Positions 11,573 through 24,113 of a stretch of DNA of 64,000 nt are shown here, piece by piece. The stretch is from Atopsyche davidsoni (Eukaryota > Arthropoda > Insecta > Trichoptera > Hydrobiosidae): assembly GCA_022113835.1 (NCBI GenBank), contig JAILWY010000029.1, forward strand, positions 1,436,001-1,500,000, read 5' to 3'. The first letter of the stretch is position 1; every line of letters starts with the position of its first letter. The position numbers and the translations under genes were made by a program. The notes below the pieces were generated by a model that saw only the letters and a list, made by a program, of their open reading frames with translations, made no database searches and was not told where the DNA came from.

Positions 11573-11790
11573 TCAGGCTTCATTTTTTTCACAGTAGCTG
11601 TCTTGATAAAGGAAATTTGAAACGACATAACATTTGGTGAATCTCCTGCATATATCTTGATCATAGTACTGTCTTGAATTCCTTTGAAAGCTGCCCAAAT
11701 ATTTAAACCCTTTAACTCTCTCCACTACTCTGTTAACAATGTCAATCAAATCTCTGGTAGCAACCATTATTTGAGGATCTGCAGATCGTT
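11573..11790 (-). pseudogene. Non-LTR retrotransposon reverse transcriptase fragment
   Basis: The minus frame contains VERVKGFKYLGSFQ and YYDQDICRRFTKC, resembling the segment just after the palm domain of LINE reverse transcriptases (usual form: V..FKYLGS followed by ...I..RI.K). The frame is short and interrupted; no YADD box or endonuclease is nearby. Confidence 0.6.
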
Positions 11791-11799
11791 TGCACTGTC

Positions 11800-12555
11800 T
11801 GCTAAGTCAAGGGTTTAATTAATATTTTAAATGATGATTTGGCTATTTTTTTAACCCTCATCCCTCAGATGACTGAGTGGCATCTTTTGTCTGGTATTTT
11901 GTATTTGAATCGCCGGATACTGACTGGAATAATATGCACTGTGCTTACTGCGAGCGGCTAAAAATACTCGAGACCCTCGGCGCAATTTGCTGAGAGGTGG
12001 AGGATGCAACTGTTCTTTATGCACTTCGAGATTTGCATTAATATTTAAGAATTTCCCCTTAAAAAACTGCACCAACTCCAAATCAGCCTGTGAGATTTCA
12101 GCGGTTAAAAAAACCGCTACATTAAAGTCATAAAAACGAAACTGTTTTTTTCCGTAAACATGTTTTTAACACCTCACTATTATAACTAAATAATTTATCG
12201 TATTATCTTGTTATACTCCTAATACTAATAATCTCATATTTTAAAAATTAAATACAGCGCAGTCTGTTAAAAAAACATTGCTTAATATTCGTGGTAGTAC
12301 GATTTAAGCTTTGGTTATATAATAAATAATTTATATGTGTTTTTTAGTTTTATAAAAATAAATTTGCTTGCTTAGATCTCGGCACGAAACAAAAAAAAAA
12401 AAAAACGTTTGGAAATATAAAAAAAAAAATTCATTGATTGTTGTGACATCAAAAATTCGCATAGCGTATAATTGCCACAATTTTATCAAATTACTATAAT
12501 AATATAAAATTTTTGATACAGCATTAAATTAACGAAGATTTTTCTAGTTGTTTTT
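11800..12555. other. Mostly AT-rich non-coding
   Basis: A GC-moderate patch at 11870-12080 is open on the minus strand (76 codons) without recognisable domain. 12100-12555 shows nothing. Confidence 0.45.
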
Positions 12556-12558
12556 TAG

Positions 12559-12617
12559 CGGATTTGTTTCACAAGTCGAAGGTTGCCGATCCCCGCGATG
12601 ACATCATTGGAGAACAA
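12559..12617 (+). CDS. Candidate exon (19 codons), donor or read-through stop
   Basis: Acceptor GTTGTTTTTTAG then a phase-1 frame reading DLFHKSKVADPRDDIIGEQ up to CAA/GTAAAT. If unspliced the frame ends at TAA 12630-12632. The sequence is GC-richer than its flanks. Unrecognised. Confidence 0.25.
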
Positions 12618-12639
12618 GTAAATCTTCTTTAACAGGGGC

Positions 12640-12800
12640 CGGGCCCGGAGCCGCCGCTGGATTCTCAATAAGTGTGAAAATATACATGAAATTATACAAC
12701 TCGAAGACGTTTCCACGAGGCGCATTGCCACGGCAACGCATTAACGTCTTGTTCGTCTACAAAAACACGTAAAACACGCGAAAGCAACCAAACAACACAC
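12640..12800. promoter_or_regulatory. GC island with X-box-like site
   Basis: ATTGCCACGGCAAC (12724-12737) is one mismatch from the RFX palindrome. It lies after the exon-like block at 12559. Confidence 0.35.
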
Positions 12801-15800
12801 GCGCTTAAAACACAAAAACAACTTAATTGAAACACTAATAATTTATTCTTTGTGGCTATCTAAGTGTACTCTATACAAAGACTGTATTCAAATTCCGCAT
12901 CCATGACAATCTTCTCCATCCAATGCCCATTTTTTCATGAAATCTTTCCCTGCTGTATCGAAAAATCTGCCCTAAAAATAATACGTCTTTTACGCATTTT
13001 ATCTATCCACGAATCATCGGCTTATTTGAGTATTGAGTTTTCTCGTAGTTATATGGTTATTCATATTTGTTTTTTTTTTTTTTTTTTTAATAATTCGGCG
13101 TGCTATGCATTTTTCTTTCTGCTCTGAATCTTGGCAGTCGCGGTGCATTTAATGTTCCTTCAGTTGCGCGGCCTTGGAGTGATGCACTTTTAGCGAATTT
13201 CATATTTATTTTTACATCGCTCGCCGCTTTTTAGCTCATTGCCAAAAATAATATATATATCTCGACCGGCCTGCGAGTTTACCCAAGCTTTACGGACAAA
13301 ACACTTGTGTTATGTTTGCAGTTTTACTTATCGAGAAGGTTGTAATCACTAAAAATTCACACAGATATTTCACTTCCCAAGAAGTCACTTGAGTAGTTTA
13401 TTCGTCACGGTGAAGATTCACTAAATGCTATAATATGTTATTTCAGTTTTTCAGTATAGAATTGAGGCTGGCTCAAAGTAAAAATATATTATGAAACATA
13501 GTCCTAAATTTATTTATATATATATACTGAAAACTCTACCATGAATGATTTCAAAAGTGTCAAGCAAACTATATTTTAGTGAATTATGATTTAGTCTGTT
13601 TCAATATGACGTAGTATTTAAGCATTTTTTTAGACATAAGAGACAATATTAAATGCATAAAAAATATTCAGGTTTTTCGTGTAAATAAATTTGGCCGCAA
13701 CGAGTTAATAGATCAATGTTTAATAAACAAAGAAATATCGTGAATTCACATTTCAAATATTACGCAGTTCATTACGCCGCTTTACCCAAACAAAATAAGC
13801 CAAAATGGCCGCACACAGCTGTGGCTAATAATAATTATAATATCGCTCCCCCCGACCTCCGAAAGCCTTGTACATAGGCTCTTATGTGGTGGTTTATATA
13901 ACGCTTCTCTGCGTTAGTGTGGGTGAGTTAAAACTACCCCGCATACACGCACAGTTGGGGTGTGTATTGTTAAAACCACCCTGTGTGGGTGTGAGGTGGT
14001 TATGGGGAAAGCGCAGGCCATGGAGCAGCCCCTATTCCAGGCTGTATTTGTATTAGAGGCTTTGTTGGATATTGGATTGTTGTATTTATTTTATATCAAA
14101 CGAGCTCGTCAATTTTAATCAATACATTTGTTCGATAGAGACAGAAACGTTGCATTTAATAATTGATCGTAAATATTGAAAATTATAAAAATTGAATGTT
14201 TTATTGAAACTCCTGGACACTTTTTTAAATGAGTATTATTTATTGTAGAATTTAGATGGTCTTTGAGACATTATATGCTCATCTGTCTTTGAACTATCCG
14301 TACATCTCGTTTTCAGTTAACCCTCACTTCAGGGCAATTGCACCAACCCTCTAATGATGACCAGAAAGCGCAGTGAGCCAGATTTAATCAAGACGCAATA
14401 AATCCCTATCATTAATTGATTTTTATGTTATTTGGTTTCATAGGTTTTAAGTAGTTTGGAGATTTTTGATGCGATCAAAAAAAATTGTAATTTTTTATAA
14501 AATTCTTTGAAACCAAATCATTTAAAAAAACTGAACAAACAAGGGAAGCATGTCTTGAGTGACTGAATTACTATAAATGTGTATTAAAACTACTATTTAG
14601 CTCTAGGCAAGGCACTTTTTCAGGCTTCAGGAAAATAAAGTCGCGACAAAGTAACTAACTGATTATTTTTTTAACATTCTTGCCTTGATATCAAAGTATT
14701 TACCGTCGATTTTTTTTTTCAAAAGCACAGTTTATGTTTTTTAATTTTTTTATTTCTGCTTCGTTTTTGGTGATTTATGCAGTAAATTTGTCGTATAATT
14801 CAGGCTGCATCGACGTTCACGGGATGCGAAACGGGGGAGGGGGTGGAAAACTACCCTTACACTACTGTGATAGACCCGACACAACCACGCGGGTAATAGA
14901 AGCCTACCAATGGGCGTTGGGGTGGCAAGCGTTTCACCGGAAACTACCACTTCTATGTTATGCATGGAAGCTGTGGGGTAGAAAATATATTATATAGCAA
15001 ATAATGTTTTGTAATATATAAATAATTTAAATTTTTTATACTATATTGATGACTATATTGACTATAGACTAAAATCTATTATTTATACTGCAGTTTCGCA
15101 TCGAAAAGGGTTATGTTTAAATGATTGCAGAGACAACGTAAATTTATCATTAAAGCAATCATATTGTGTAAATTATACTTTGAAGCTATCTAATTTAATT
15201 TTAAGTACAGTAAATTTTTTTTTTTAAAAGTGATGCCATAATAATGAGATAATGAGATTTGTAAATTTATTATTATTCAAACAGTTTCGTGGTCTCGTGG
15301 CTAGCACACTTGCTTGCCCATCAATTGACATCAAAGCTGGTTGTTTTGATTTATTTGTACTAATCAATGTTCCATAAATAATGTAGTCATATTAGTGAAA
15401 TATTGAGATTCAAAACTAAATTGATATTTTTATATTTTATTTAATGCTGTAAGAGCTGTTGAGACGCAATATATTTAAATAAAATTAGTTTATGCAGCCT
15501 TTTTCTGAATATTTAATTTAAAAAAATTATTTATAAATGAGTAAAACCGAAGAGTTTGCTCATTGTTTTACGAATGTATTGTGTAGCCAAAGTTTTGATT
15601 TTGAGAATAAAAAAAACAAGCTTTTGAGCATGTTTAGTTAAATATCAAATTATTAATTAAATAATCTATAACAGTCAATCAAATGTATGTATATGTATGC
15701 TTTAGTATTGTACATTACAAATACAATATCTATAGACACACCGTAACTATCAAATAATCAATGTTTGCAAAGCTTCCATTATACTCAAAGGATCGCGAAA

Positions 15801-16270
15801 TTGCAATATATCATTTTGTATATAATTAAACATTTTATGTAAATTTTTAAAGCAACAAGCTTTTTTTGCAATGATAAAACACTTAACAATATTAAAATGA
15901 ACAGTTAGTGATAAGTTACAATCATATATTTTTTTATTATAATCTGTTGATGTAATAAATAACAGTTATAAAATATTTTATCTCATATAAAACGCAATTA
16001 TTCAATGTCTATATAAAGGTAATCTAAATAAAAATAAGATGTTATTGCTTTAATGATTTTATACAGATATGTGTAAAGTACTTAAAATTTATGCTAAGGC
16101 TTCGTTGATTTAGAGGTTTGAGGCTGTAGTTGGGGGTGAGTTTTGAACCCAGTTCGTATGTTTTATATAAACAAATCGGTCCATTACCGACAGGCTTATT
16201 GAAATAAAAATAATATTATATATAAAAAATAATTATTCGAAGTATTAACCAATTAATATTCAACATTAAT
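12800..16270. other. AT-rich with two unexplained GC patches
   Basis: 13796-14060 (AAAATGGCCGC at 13802, TG-rich) and 14815-14990 (G-rich) have open frames on one or both strands but no recognisable product. The exon-like block at 14333 and the SINE relic at 15286 are listed separately; the rest shows nothing. Confidence 0.4.
14333..14401 (+). CDS. Candidate short terminal exon (22 codons)
   Basis: Acceptor CCCTCACTTCAG, then GNCTNPLMMTRKRSEPDLIK, two more codons and TAA. The frame upstream of the acceptor is closed. Unrecognised; a chance open stretch is possible. Confidence 0.22.
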   Translation, partial: GNCTNPLMMTRKRSEPDLIKTQ

Positions 16271-16274
16271 TACC

Positions 16275-16625
16275 GCTGTAGACGCGTCACACAGAGCGGG
16301 ACCTCTAGAGGGAGAGGTTTCGCAAAACCACCCCCATCCCCGTCCCACCCCCACCTCCTCAAAAACGCATCTAGCTGCACTCGCTGCACCCCCCTCAGAA
16401 AATCCAACATGGCGGCGATCAATAGAGCGGCGGCCATTTTGAAAGCGCGATGATTTGATGACGGGGGTGGGGGTGGAAAAGGGGTGGTGGCGCATGCGCG
16501 TCGGCGCTTCCGGTGCGTTGCATTCCGTGATTACCAATTTCCCCGGGCCGCGCAAATTTTTGATACGCCGGATTAATTGTTTGCCACCTTCATTAGAGCC
16601 GCTTCCGCCGTCCATTTTGAAAATT
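16275..16625. promoter_or_regulatory. CpG-rich island with NRF1 and YY1-like sites
   Basis: GCGCATGCGC at 16490-16499 is a perfect NRF1/Ewg palindrome. AACATGGCGGC at 16406-16416 and two GCCATTTTGA/CCATTTTGA cores resemble YY1/Pho sites. Looks like a promoter or a Polycomb-type element; frames on both strands (16253-16615 -, 16455-16649 +) are by-products of GC content. Confidence 0.45.
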
Positions 16626-16841
16626 TTAAAATACGTTTTTGTACTCTGATCTTGCTTTTTATATTACACATATAAAATTACATTTTATATAACAGCCACA
16701 TAGCTACGAGGCTACACCTTTCTAAAATTGTACCTAGCCATGAGACTTATATAGTCTATAGACTTATATGATATATTGATAATGATTAAGTACGTTTTTT
16801 CAAATATTGAAAAATGATTAAAGAAACTCTTAGATATCATT

Positions 16842-16917
16842 GTGATTTGTGTGGGATTCGAACCCACACCCCCAAGCATACGTGGCCGGTGCATTACCAA
16901 TTATGCCAACGAATCAC
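16842..16917 (-). repeat. tRNA-derived SINE head
   Basis: 76-nt tRNA-like unit on the minus strand: acceptor-like ends GTGATT/AATCAC, A-box TGGCATAATTGGTAATGC and a perfect T-arm TGTGGGTTCGAATCCCACA holding the B-box. D and anticodon stems are broken, so this is SINE-type, not a working tRNA. The same 76-nt unit occurs at 59396-59471. Confidence 0.7.
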
Positions 16918-17883
16918 TATTTACTTGGCAAGAATTTTTAACAATAAATGAAACACTGTACTTATTATGCGAATTAAATATTGTGCGACTTGCAATACTA
17001 GGCTTTTATTTTTTACATTTTTCTGAGTTTCTTTAATCATTTTTCAATATTTGCAAAAATTTATTTAACCATTATCAATCAATAAAAGCTGTATAGGCAA
17101 AATCGTACTTCACAAAAAAATCAATAAGATATATTTGTTGTTAAAATATGAAATATTATAAATCAATTCAGTCAGCCAAGGATAAATGTATTATTTTATT
17201 TTTTTATCACGATTACTTTGATAACCGATAACGAAACGTGCATTTCTAACACTGTATACTATTTTTATCAATAAATAATAAAAAAAAAATTTGAGAGATT
17301 TAATCAAAATAGCTAAATAGTAAATCAAAGTAATTCAAAATGCTAAATGAAGTACTTTTTTATTCAATTAAAAAAAATATTTATCTATGTAGAAGCAATG
17401 AATTGACTGTAAACTAAAACACCTGTAAAACTAAAGCAATTATTGTAAAACCTTACTGCTATTTTGTATAAATCAATGCTGTGGAAATAAACTGATAACA
17501 GATTAGCGCCTAGACGAAGGCAAACGTTCATACTAAGATTTTATATAGATCTTTTATTAAAAAAAAACTATAACTTAGTTTTAAAATACTTGTAAAAATA
17601 TAGCAAATAATGTGTGGTTAAAACTTAAATTATGTATTATTTTAAAGTTATATTTTCTCCACTAGCGTTAAATTACATTGCTTACACAAATTTATCATTT
17701 ATTTCTATTTAAAAAAATAGTTTTTTTTATATTTATTTTATCTATACATATATAAAACATAAAAAATGACGCTTTCATGTATTTATTATAAAATAACCTG
17801 TTTTTCACGCCATTAAGTGTTTGTCAGTAAATTATATATATTTATAGAAGTATTACTTATATTGAATATTTTAATAAAGCTTA

Positions 17884-17945
17884 TGATTCAAACCTATACT
17901 CCATGGCTTTTGCGGTGCTCTAACCAATTAAACTACTGTGACTGG
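17884..17945 (-). repeat. tRNA-like SINE head, decayed
   Basis: Minus strand reads TAGTTTAATTGGTTAGAGCA (A-box) and GGTTTGAATC (B-box) with tRNA-like spacing. Stems are degenerate. Confidence 0.55.
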
Positions 17946-17949
17946 TATA

Positions 17950-20385
17950 TGCAAGTGTTGAATTAATTTGCATGGTTTTTTCAAAATTTGTAAGTGATTA
18001 TTCCCGAAACAAACATTTTTGTACCGTTGAATAATATTAAGTTGTTTAATTTTTATATTAAAATAATATTTGATGGATGGTTCAAATATAAAAAAACGTC
18101 ATATTGTTTTGCTGTGCCAATAAAGGATTGAATTTATTTCCGACGGTACTTTTCATAATTCATACAAATTGCGTAGGTATTCTGTATTTTGTAGTTTTAT
18201 TTTATAATTTTATAGTGTTTTGCTATTGGAATGATTTTAATATGTAATCAATGCAAATTGCTTGAAAATATTATAAATTTAACCACATATCTGTAAGTAC
18301 AGTAAGAGTGCATTTAAAAAGGATTGAGCAAAAATACTTTGATAATTATAAATAGGCATAAAGTATTTTACTGAGAGTAGGTATTTGTATTTCACTTTAC
18401 TCAATAAATAGTAAATAACGTGACTATGAGTTTGAGTCATTTATTTAACTCTATTTTGTTGTAATAAACTGAAAATAAAGTGTTCTTTAATATGCAATGC
18501 TTTGTTTATAATAAGCAGCATACATAAAATAATACATTGAAATATTTAGAATATTAGAAAAAGCGATTGAACCTTAATATTAAAAGAAATTTTTTTAACG
18601 AAGGAGCTTATTTTATATATGAATATTGTACTGCGTTTAAGATTAAAGTTTCCGACCTTTTGGTCACGGTACTGGAGTCATCTTCAGGTATAATGGAGGG
18701 TGTGTTTTATCTTAATATTACTGAAACTGTAATCAGGGAGTTAAATCAAACTTGATTCTCCAATCCTGAAAAAATACATATTACACAATGCATATATTTC
18801 CTATTTAGTATTTTAAGTTATTAGTAGCAGGAACTCTCAAATAAGTTATAAATTTCTTGTAAAAAAATCCAGTTAAATCAAATATACCAATCATGGCGGA
18901 TTATTTAAAATTTAAAGACTTACTCTACCTAAATTTTATAGAATATTAATTCATTTTTATAGAAGATTTCTGCATCTTTTCTATTTTACAAAAACTGCTT
19001 TGTATTGGCCGAAAAATATACATTGATTTTCTTCTAATAGAAATGGTATTTGATTTTAAAAATTTATTTAACGATACCTAAAATATTTCCGTCGGTAAAT
19101 TTAAAAACTGTAGCATTTAAAAAAAACGCTTTAATCAGTTTAGTTTGTTAACTTTGATACTTTGAGATAAATATATAATTTTATTTCATTACTTCGGTTT
19201 TTGTAGAACATGTAATTATAACTCTACAATAAAAAGCAGTTAAAATATATTTATTATTTTAATTTTTTTTATTAATAATCAATATTTAAATAAAGCTTTA
19301 TTACCTGTTTGTACGAACCACTATTAAGGGTAGTTTATTTATGATTGTAATGATTAATGCATTCTGAGGGTAGGTTAATATAAAAGCCTTACCTTTTGTT
19401 GTCTTGGCGATCTGCCTGGGGTTCTTCTTTCTTCTCTCTTGTCTTCTCTTTCTTCTCTTCTCTCTTCGAGCGGTACAATTGTCGTAGTCAGTTAAGGGGG
19501 GAGTATTACTTACAGTTTACTTTATCAATAATTAAATATATTTACAGCTATATTGATCTTTAAGCAAAACCGTTTGTAGATTTCACTTTAATGGTTGCTT
19601 GCCCGTTAATATATATATTTAATATTAAAAACGAAGAGATTTAAATGAACAATTTAGATATATTTTAAAATTTAAATAATAATTTTTTTTTGATTTTTTA
19701 ATTATTATTAGTAATAAATATAATTTTAAGGCCGATCTAAGGCACGAGTGATTTTTTTTTTTGTTTTAATTTGTGGTCCGAAACTTTTAGGCCGAAGTTT
19801 TTTTTTGTTTCTAGATGTTGTTTTTTTTGTTTATTAAAATTAGTTTTTTTTTGTTATTAATAAATCAATGCCGTCCAAAGTAAAATTGTGGTCATTTAGG
19901 TACGATATAAATTATAATTTAAACGATCAATTCTATTGTTTATTGTATAATATCGATAGAAAATTAAAACGCCGGTTCTATTGTAGAAAAGGGTAATAGC
20001 TTTTACGTCAAATGGTGATTTTTTTGTTTTCCACTTGGTTTTTTAAGCCTCCGTTAAATGTTGTCGGTTAAATTATACTGTTTTGTGTATTATAAAAGTT
20101 GCAGTTTTATGTACATTAATTAAAAATCAAAGACTCGTCTGTTGAGTCTTTGTACCCAGTTTGAAAAATGTTAGTTATCTTTAACACAAGATGGTCTCGT
20201 TGCCAAGCATGTTAGTATATATTTGGATTGCCAGCGTTCAAAATTGACGATTAATTACTTAACTCCGCTATTTTATATGTTTTGATGATAATTTATAGCC
20301 CTTATAGCGGAATCAACAATTTTCTCTCCAACGTTTGTCGCCGATTGGTATTTTGTTAAATAATAAGTCTTGTAACAAATTTAGC
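17950..20385. other. AT-rich non-coding
   Basis: 18640-18692 read on minus (CTGAAGATGACTCCAG...GGTCGGAAAC) resembles the 3' tail of some retroelements; too short to classify. The polypyrimidine tract at 19417 is listed separately. Confidence 0.45.
19417..19470. other. Polypyrimidine tract on +
   Basis: TTCTTTCTTCTCTC-type run. Read on the minus strand it is a purine-rich open stretch ending CAAAAG/GTAAGG at about 19390, a consensus donor, so it could be part of a minus-strand exon or a triplex-forming tract. Confidence 0.4.
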
Positions 20386-20387
20386 TT

Positions 20388-20841
20388 TTGGGGGAAACGA
20401 TAAAGGTTGTTCGGGATTTTTTTTTTTTGATTTTGCCAATTGTCAATAAAAACTTGTTGTGCTTATTCTGTTACGATGTTGATTGTGTGTTGTTGTTGTT
20501 GTTATTATTATTTTTTCTTTTCCTTTCTTCTATCCCCGGTGTTGCCTCCGCTGAGTCGGTCCAGTCGCGAGCGCCGGCGGAGCCGCAGCCTTGCACTTCC
20601 TTCCGGTCGATTCGAGAATCGAATCGAATCGAGTTTCGAGTATCGAATTTTTAGAATTTCGAACTCGATTCAAAAAAAAAACAGCGCGACGGTGAAACGA
20701 CGAAAAAATCGCGCGCGAACTCGAAACTCTTCAAAAGTATTTCTGCCAAGTCCAGATTTCCGAAAAATCGATGATTTCACTCATTTTTGGTTTGATTTTT
20801 TTGAATTTTTTTTTGATTTGATGTTTTGGAAGGAAGTTTAG
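20388..20841 (+). other. GC-rich patch with overlapping open frames
   Basis: Two + frames (20388-20654, 20440-20841) are open through a TTG-repeat, a GC-rich block (20530-20610) and TCGAATCGAAT microrepeats. Probably 5' flank or UTR-like DNA before the exon-like block at 20866. Confidence 0.3.
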
Positions 20842-20865
20842 AGGTGTTTTTTTTTATTTTTTAAG

Positions 20866-21020
20866 GCTTTGCGGCTGAGATGGTAGTTAACAGCGCCGGG
20901 CACGGGCGTTACGAGCACACTGACGCCGCCGGGCGCCTCGTCCGCGCCCCCGCCCCGGAGCCACCCCTTCCGCAGCCTCCCCCGCCCCTGGACCAGATCA
21001 TCACGCAGCTTTCAGAATGA
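20866..21020 (+). CDS. Candidate terminal exon, Pro-rich tail (50 codons)
   Basis: A pyrimidine tract ending TTTTTTAAG (20865) leads into an open phase-1 frame containing MVVNSAGHGRYEHTDAAGRL, then a proline-rich run and LDQIITQLSE before TGA 21018-21020. The exon is about 70% GC; flanks are under 30%. I cannot name the protein. It could instead be a stand-alone 46-codon ORF from ATG 20880, or a CpG-rich regulatory island. Confidence 0.3.
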
Positions 21021-21313
21021 TCATGAAAATCATCAGAACCTAAAATTAATTCATATCTTTACATTCATTCAAACACACTTGAAAAATTCACAAAATAACC
21101 GCTGCGTTATTCACTGGACAGATTCTCATAATACCTGTCAGCGCGTTGAGTTTTTTCTTTAGTCATATATGGTACAGTAAATATAATATTTTGCAGCAAC
21201 CTTCAAGAGTATTTAAATGTATTCAAAAAACATAAAAAAATCAAGATAATATCTCTATATAAAAGTGGTATTACTAAGCAGTGATCACTGCTATAAAAAA
21301 TACTTTATTTCAG

Positions 21314-21361
21314 TCAATAAAAGACCGCTGGCGTATCTTCTTGGAGAAGGCTAACAAATAG
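21314..21361 (+). CDS. Candidate short terminal exon (15 codons)
   Basis: Acceptor CTTTATTTCAG then SIKDRWRIFLEKANK and TAG. A 45-bp GC-richer block in very AT-rich DNA. Too short to be sure; unrecognised. Confidence 0.22.
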   Translation, partial: SIKDRWRIFLEKANK

Positions 21362-21399
21362 AGAACTTTAAACCTACCTTCAGTGACATTAGAGTGTAT

Positions 21400-22550
21400 T
21401 ATTAACATAAAAAAAACAAGTAGCTAAACACATAAAAAAACCATAAAAATCACCAATTAAATAATACGCATATAATAAGTTCAAAAAATATATATAGTTG
21501 TACTCCTATAGATTTGTTTATATTTATATTATTGCCTTAACTTAAATCGAAGTCTTACATACTGATGACAATTTTAACAACGATAAAATGATTGGAGTAT
21601 AATAGTTTTATTTAATTAATATTATACAAAAAAATATTTTAAATTAGAGATCACATCTTAGAAACAAGAAAACGTCGTTTTATTTGTGAATAAACTACCT
21701 TCAAATATATTGAAACAAAAAAAACGATTTATGAAATTTTTTTGCCAGTATTTGTCAATTTCTGTTTGTTAAGTTTAAAAATGCTTTTTGATTTAAAATA
21801 GTAACAAAATACACTGATGATTTATAATTCACAATTATTTTGTGAAATTGGATCAATATAACAATATTTCACTTGAAAAATATCCTCAAATAATTCTCAA
21901 AAAGACTTTTCATGATTGATGATTTCTCATGATGACTTCAAAATCATCAAGAATTTTCAATATGATATTAACTTTCGTAGTAATAAAATATACTGAGTTG
22001 TATGAAAATCTGCAGTCAAGACACCTTCGAAGCCTTTTCGGAGACTTAAACGTACAAGGAGTCGCGGAACCTGAAATTTTCTCTATAACAAACCTACAAG
22101 GAGAGCAAGATTATATTTTTCTTTCACATATAGAATATATTTAATATTGAATTTGTTTCATGAAAATTCACATTTTTAACATCAAATAAAAAAAAAGTAT
22201 ATTGTAAATCTTGGGTATTGGATTATGGTGAATATAATTTATTTTATAGTGCTGTGGATATATCAAATGAATTTTTAAAAATTAGTCAAAATAATTTGAT
22301 CAGTTGATCTGGGGTTAAAGACGTTTTTGGTTCAAATATTTTTTTCAATACAATCTACTTTTTTTTTTCATACTTTTTTGTTAATATAATAATTGAAACT
22401 CTTAAAGCTTTGAGAATAAATCAAGTATACATATTATGATTTATACTTAATGTATAAATCAAATATATTGATTTTAATTTTCTCAAAAAAGGTCTGAGGT
22501 AGACAAAAATTTACTGCAAATAAATAATAGGAAATAGTTAAAAACGTGTT
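21400..22550. other. AT-rich non-coding
   Basis: One weak exon-like stretch at 22017-22144 (acceptor CTGCAG, 42 open codons containing RHLRSLFGDLNVQGVAEPEI, stop) has poor splice context. Otherwise nothing. Confidence 0.4.
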
Positions 22551-22559
22551 TTACATAAA

Positions 22560-22700
22560 TACGAGTGATTTTCCACGTTGTTTTTTATATGTGACCGGTT
22601 TCGCCAACCTTTCACGTTTGCATTATCAAACAGAATGAACTCAGAGAAACATATCAAAATGGAATTCCACCAAGTACTCTCGGTCAAAAATATCAAATTT
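22560..22700. repeat. Family B dispersed copy
   Basis: Contains GAGTGATTTTCCACG, GTGACCGGTTTCGCCAACCT and ATGGAATTCCACCAAGTACT, the family B landmarks. The core is in the opposite orientation to the 2322 array while the trailing part is in the same orientation. Confidence 0.8.
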
Positions 22701-22799
22701 CACAACTGTACAGCTTCAAAAATAATTTTTAAAAAAATCATCACTGCTGGTAATTGGTTGCTGAACTCAAATGATGATTTTCGATATGAACCTTGAACC

Positions 22800-22965
22800 A
22801 CTGGCCTACGTGTCCAGTTTCGGTTGCATTCGTGGGGTCAGCAGACGCATGCGCGGTCACCTCGCTCACCCACCCCATTCTCCCCTCACCCCACTCTCCC
22901 CGCACCCCTGAAAGCCTCCCCGGGGCGCACTGACTGCAGCCGAAGTCATCGAGCGTCATTACTTC
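22800..22965. promoter_or_regulatory. Pyrimidine-rich GC island with NRF1-like site
   Basis: ACGCATGCGCG at 22845-22855, then a C-rich tract CCCCTCACCCCACTCTCCCC. No gene recognised. Confidence 0.35.
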
Positions 22966-23264
22966 CTGAAAAACTCACTGAAACCGCAAAATACTCCAGA
23001 CAAAACACGAAGCCTATGCGTTTATACTTATCACGTAAATCGACTTGTTTACACAAAAATAAACGTACATCGTGTAAAATTAATCATTGGTTTATGTGGT
23101 TTGTCTAGGGGTTGCGGTCATTGACTCTTGACCAAGAGTTCAATATTCTAGTCAGTGTGGGTGTATTGTATTAGAAGCAGAGGATATGGAGAAACAATTA
23201 CACATAATTCATATCTAAAAAAACACTTATACTTTGAAGGATGTCCATTCAAATTTGAGTGATA

Positions 23265-23381
23265 ACTTATATGATTAGACACATTTTTTCATACATTGTA
23301 AATGATTTAAAAAAACTTGTGTAGGAGAGTCTCTTTTAATCATTTTCTATGTGTGAAAAAATGTGCCAAAATCATATAAGT
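23265..23381. repeat. 117-bp palindromic MITE
   Basis: 32-bp arms (23265-23296 and 23349-23381) pair with few mismatches, and the inner AAATGATTTAAAA/TTTTAATCATTT extends the stem. One arm-like piece recurs at 59339-59372. Confidence 0.6.
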
Positions 23382-23588
23382 AATATAAACCTATAAAACT
23401 AATGTTCAATCCACAAAATATACTTATATGTGAATACATTAATAATTTTCAATGTTTTTTATGTATTGTTGGCAAAAACACACTTTTTTGGTTGTTGCGT
23501 AGCCTCATTAACTTTTGTAGATATTCTATTGTTTCTGATTTTACGAAATGATTTCAGTATCATTTCTGAATATACATCACTGACTTAA

Positions 23589-24060
23589 GGGTCTAGGTCT
23601 CATAGTCGAGTTTTTTTGATCATTTTCTAGTCCGTTTTGCGAAAAATTGACTGCACCAATCAAACAAATTTAAATGCAAAAAGTTTGATACATCTCTTCT
23701 TCCGAACACAATATTTTTATATTTCTTATAAACTTACTATTAATATGATAAATATATGTTTTTCTGATTGAAGTGTAGGAATTTGGAGATGAGTCTGGTA
23801 CATTTTCCAAGAATCCTAAACATTTAAAAGTCTTTTTTTTAATTGAAATTAGAAGATTAAATATAAACCATGTGCGTTGTATTATTTTAAAAATTAAAAA
23901 AAAAAAAATCTTTAACAAACTTTGGTTTTGAAAAGTCGTCATTTTATCCAATTTTTTCAACATCTTCAAGATTTTATTTTACCCTAAAAATGGACGTTAA
24001 TTTAATAATAATTATAATTTATAGTTTTTTCAATACTCTGTAAAAAATAAACTTTCTTCT
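23589..24060 (-). mobile_element. TTAA-family MITE, inverted copy
   Basis: TTAA at 23585-23588 followed by the terminus GGGTCTAGGTCTCATA and the family interior in reverse. The other end stops near 24060, just before a perfect 14-bp palindrome (24075-24088/24100-24113) like those beside the 9412 and 31054 copies. Confidence 0.6.
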
Positions 24061-24113
24061 TTTAATACTAACTAGCCTTTTAATTGCCTCTGGCTGGCTG
24101 GCAATTAAAAGGC

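Noticed and set aside
16842..16917. Functional tRNA gene
   Set aside because: Acceptor and T-arm pair, but the D-stem and anticodon stem do not, and a second copy with a different anticodon exists.
18639..18692. Possible Penelope-type or ribozyme-bearing retroelement tail
   Set aside because: CTGAAGATGACTCCAG...GGTCGGAAAC is suggestive, but the hammerhead core does not match and there is no adjacent coding remnant.
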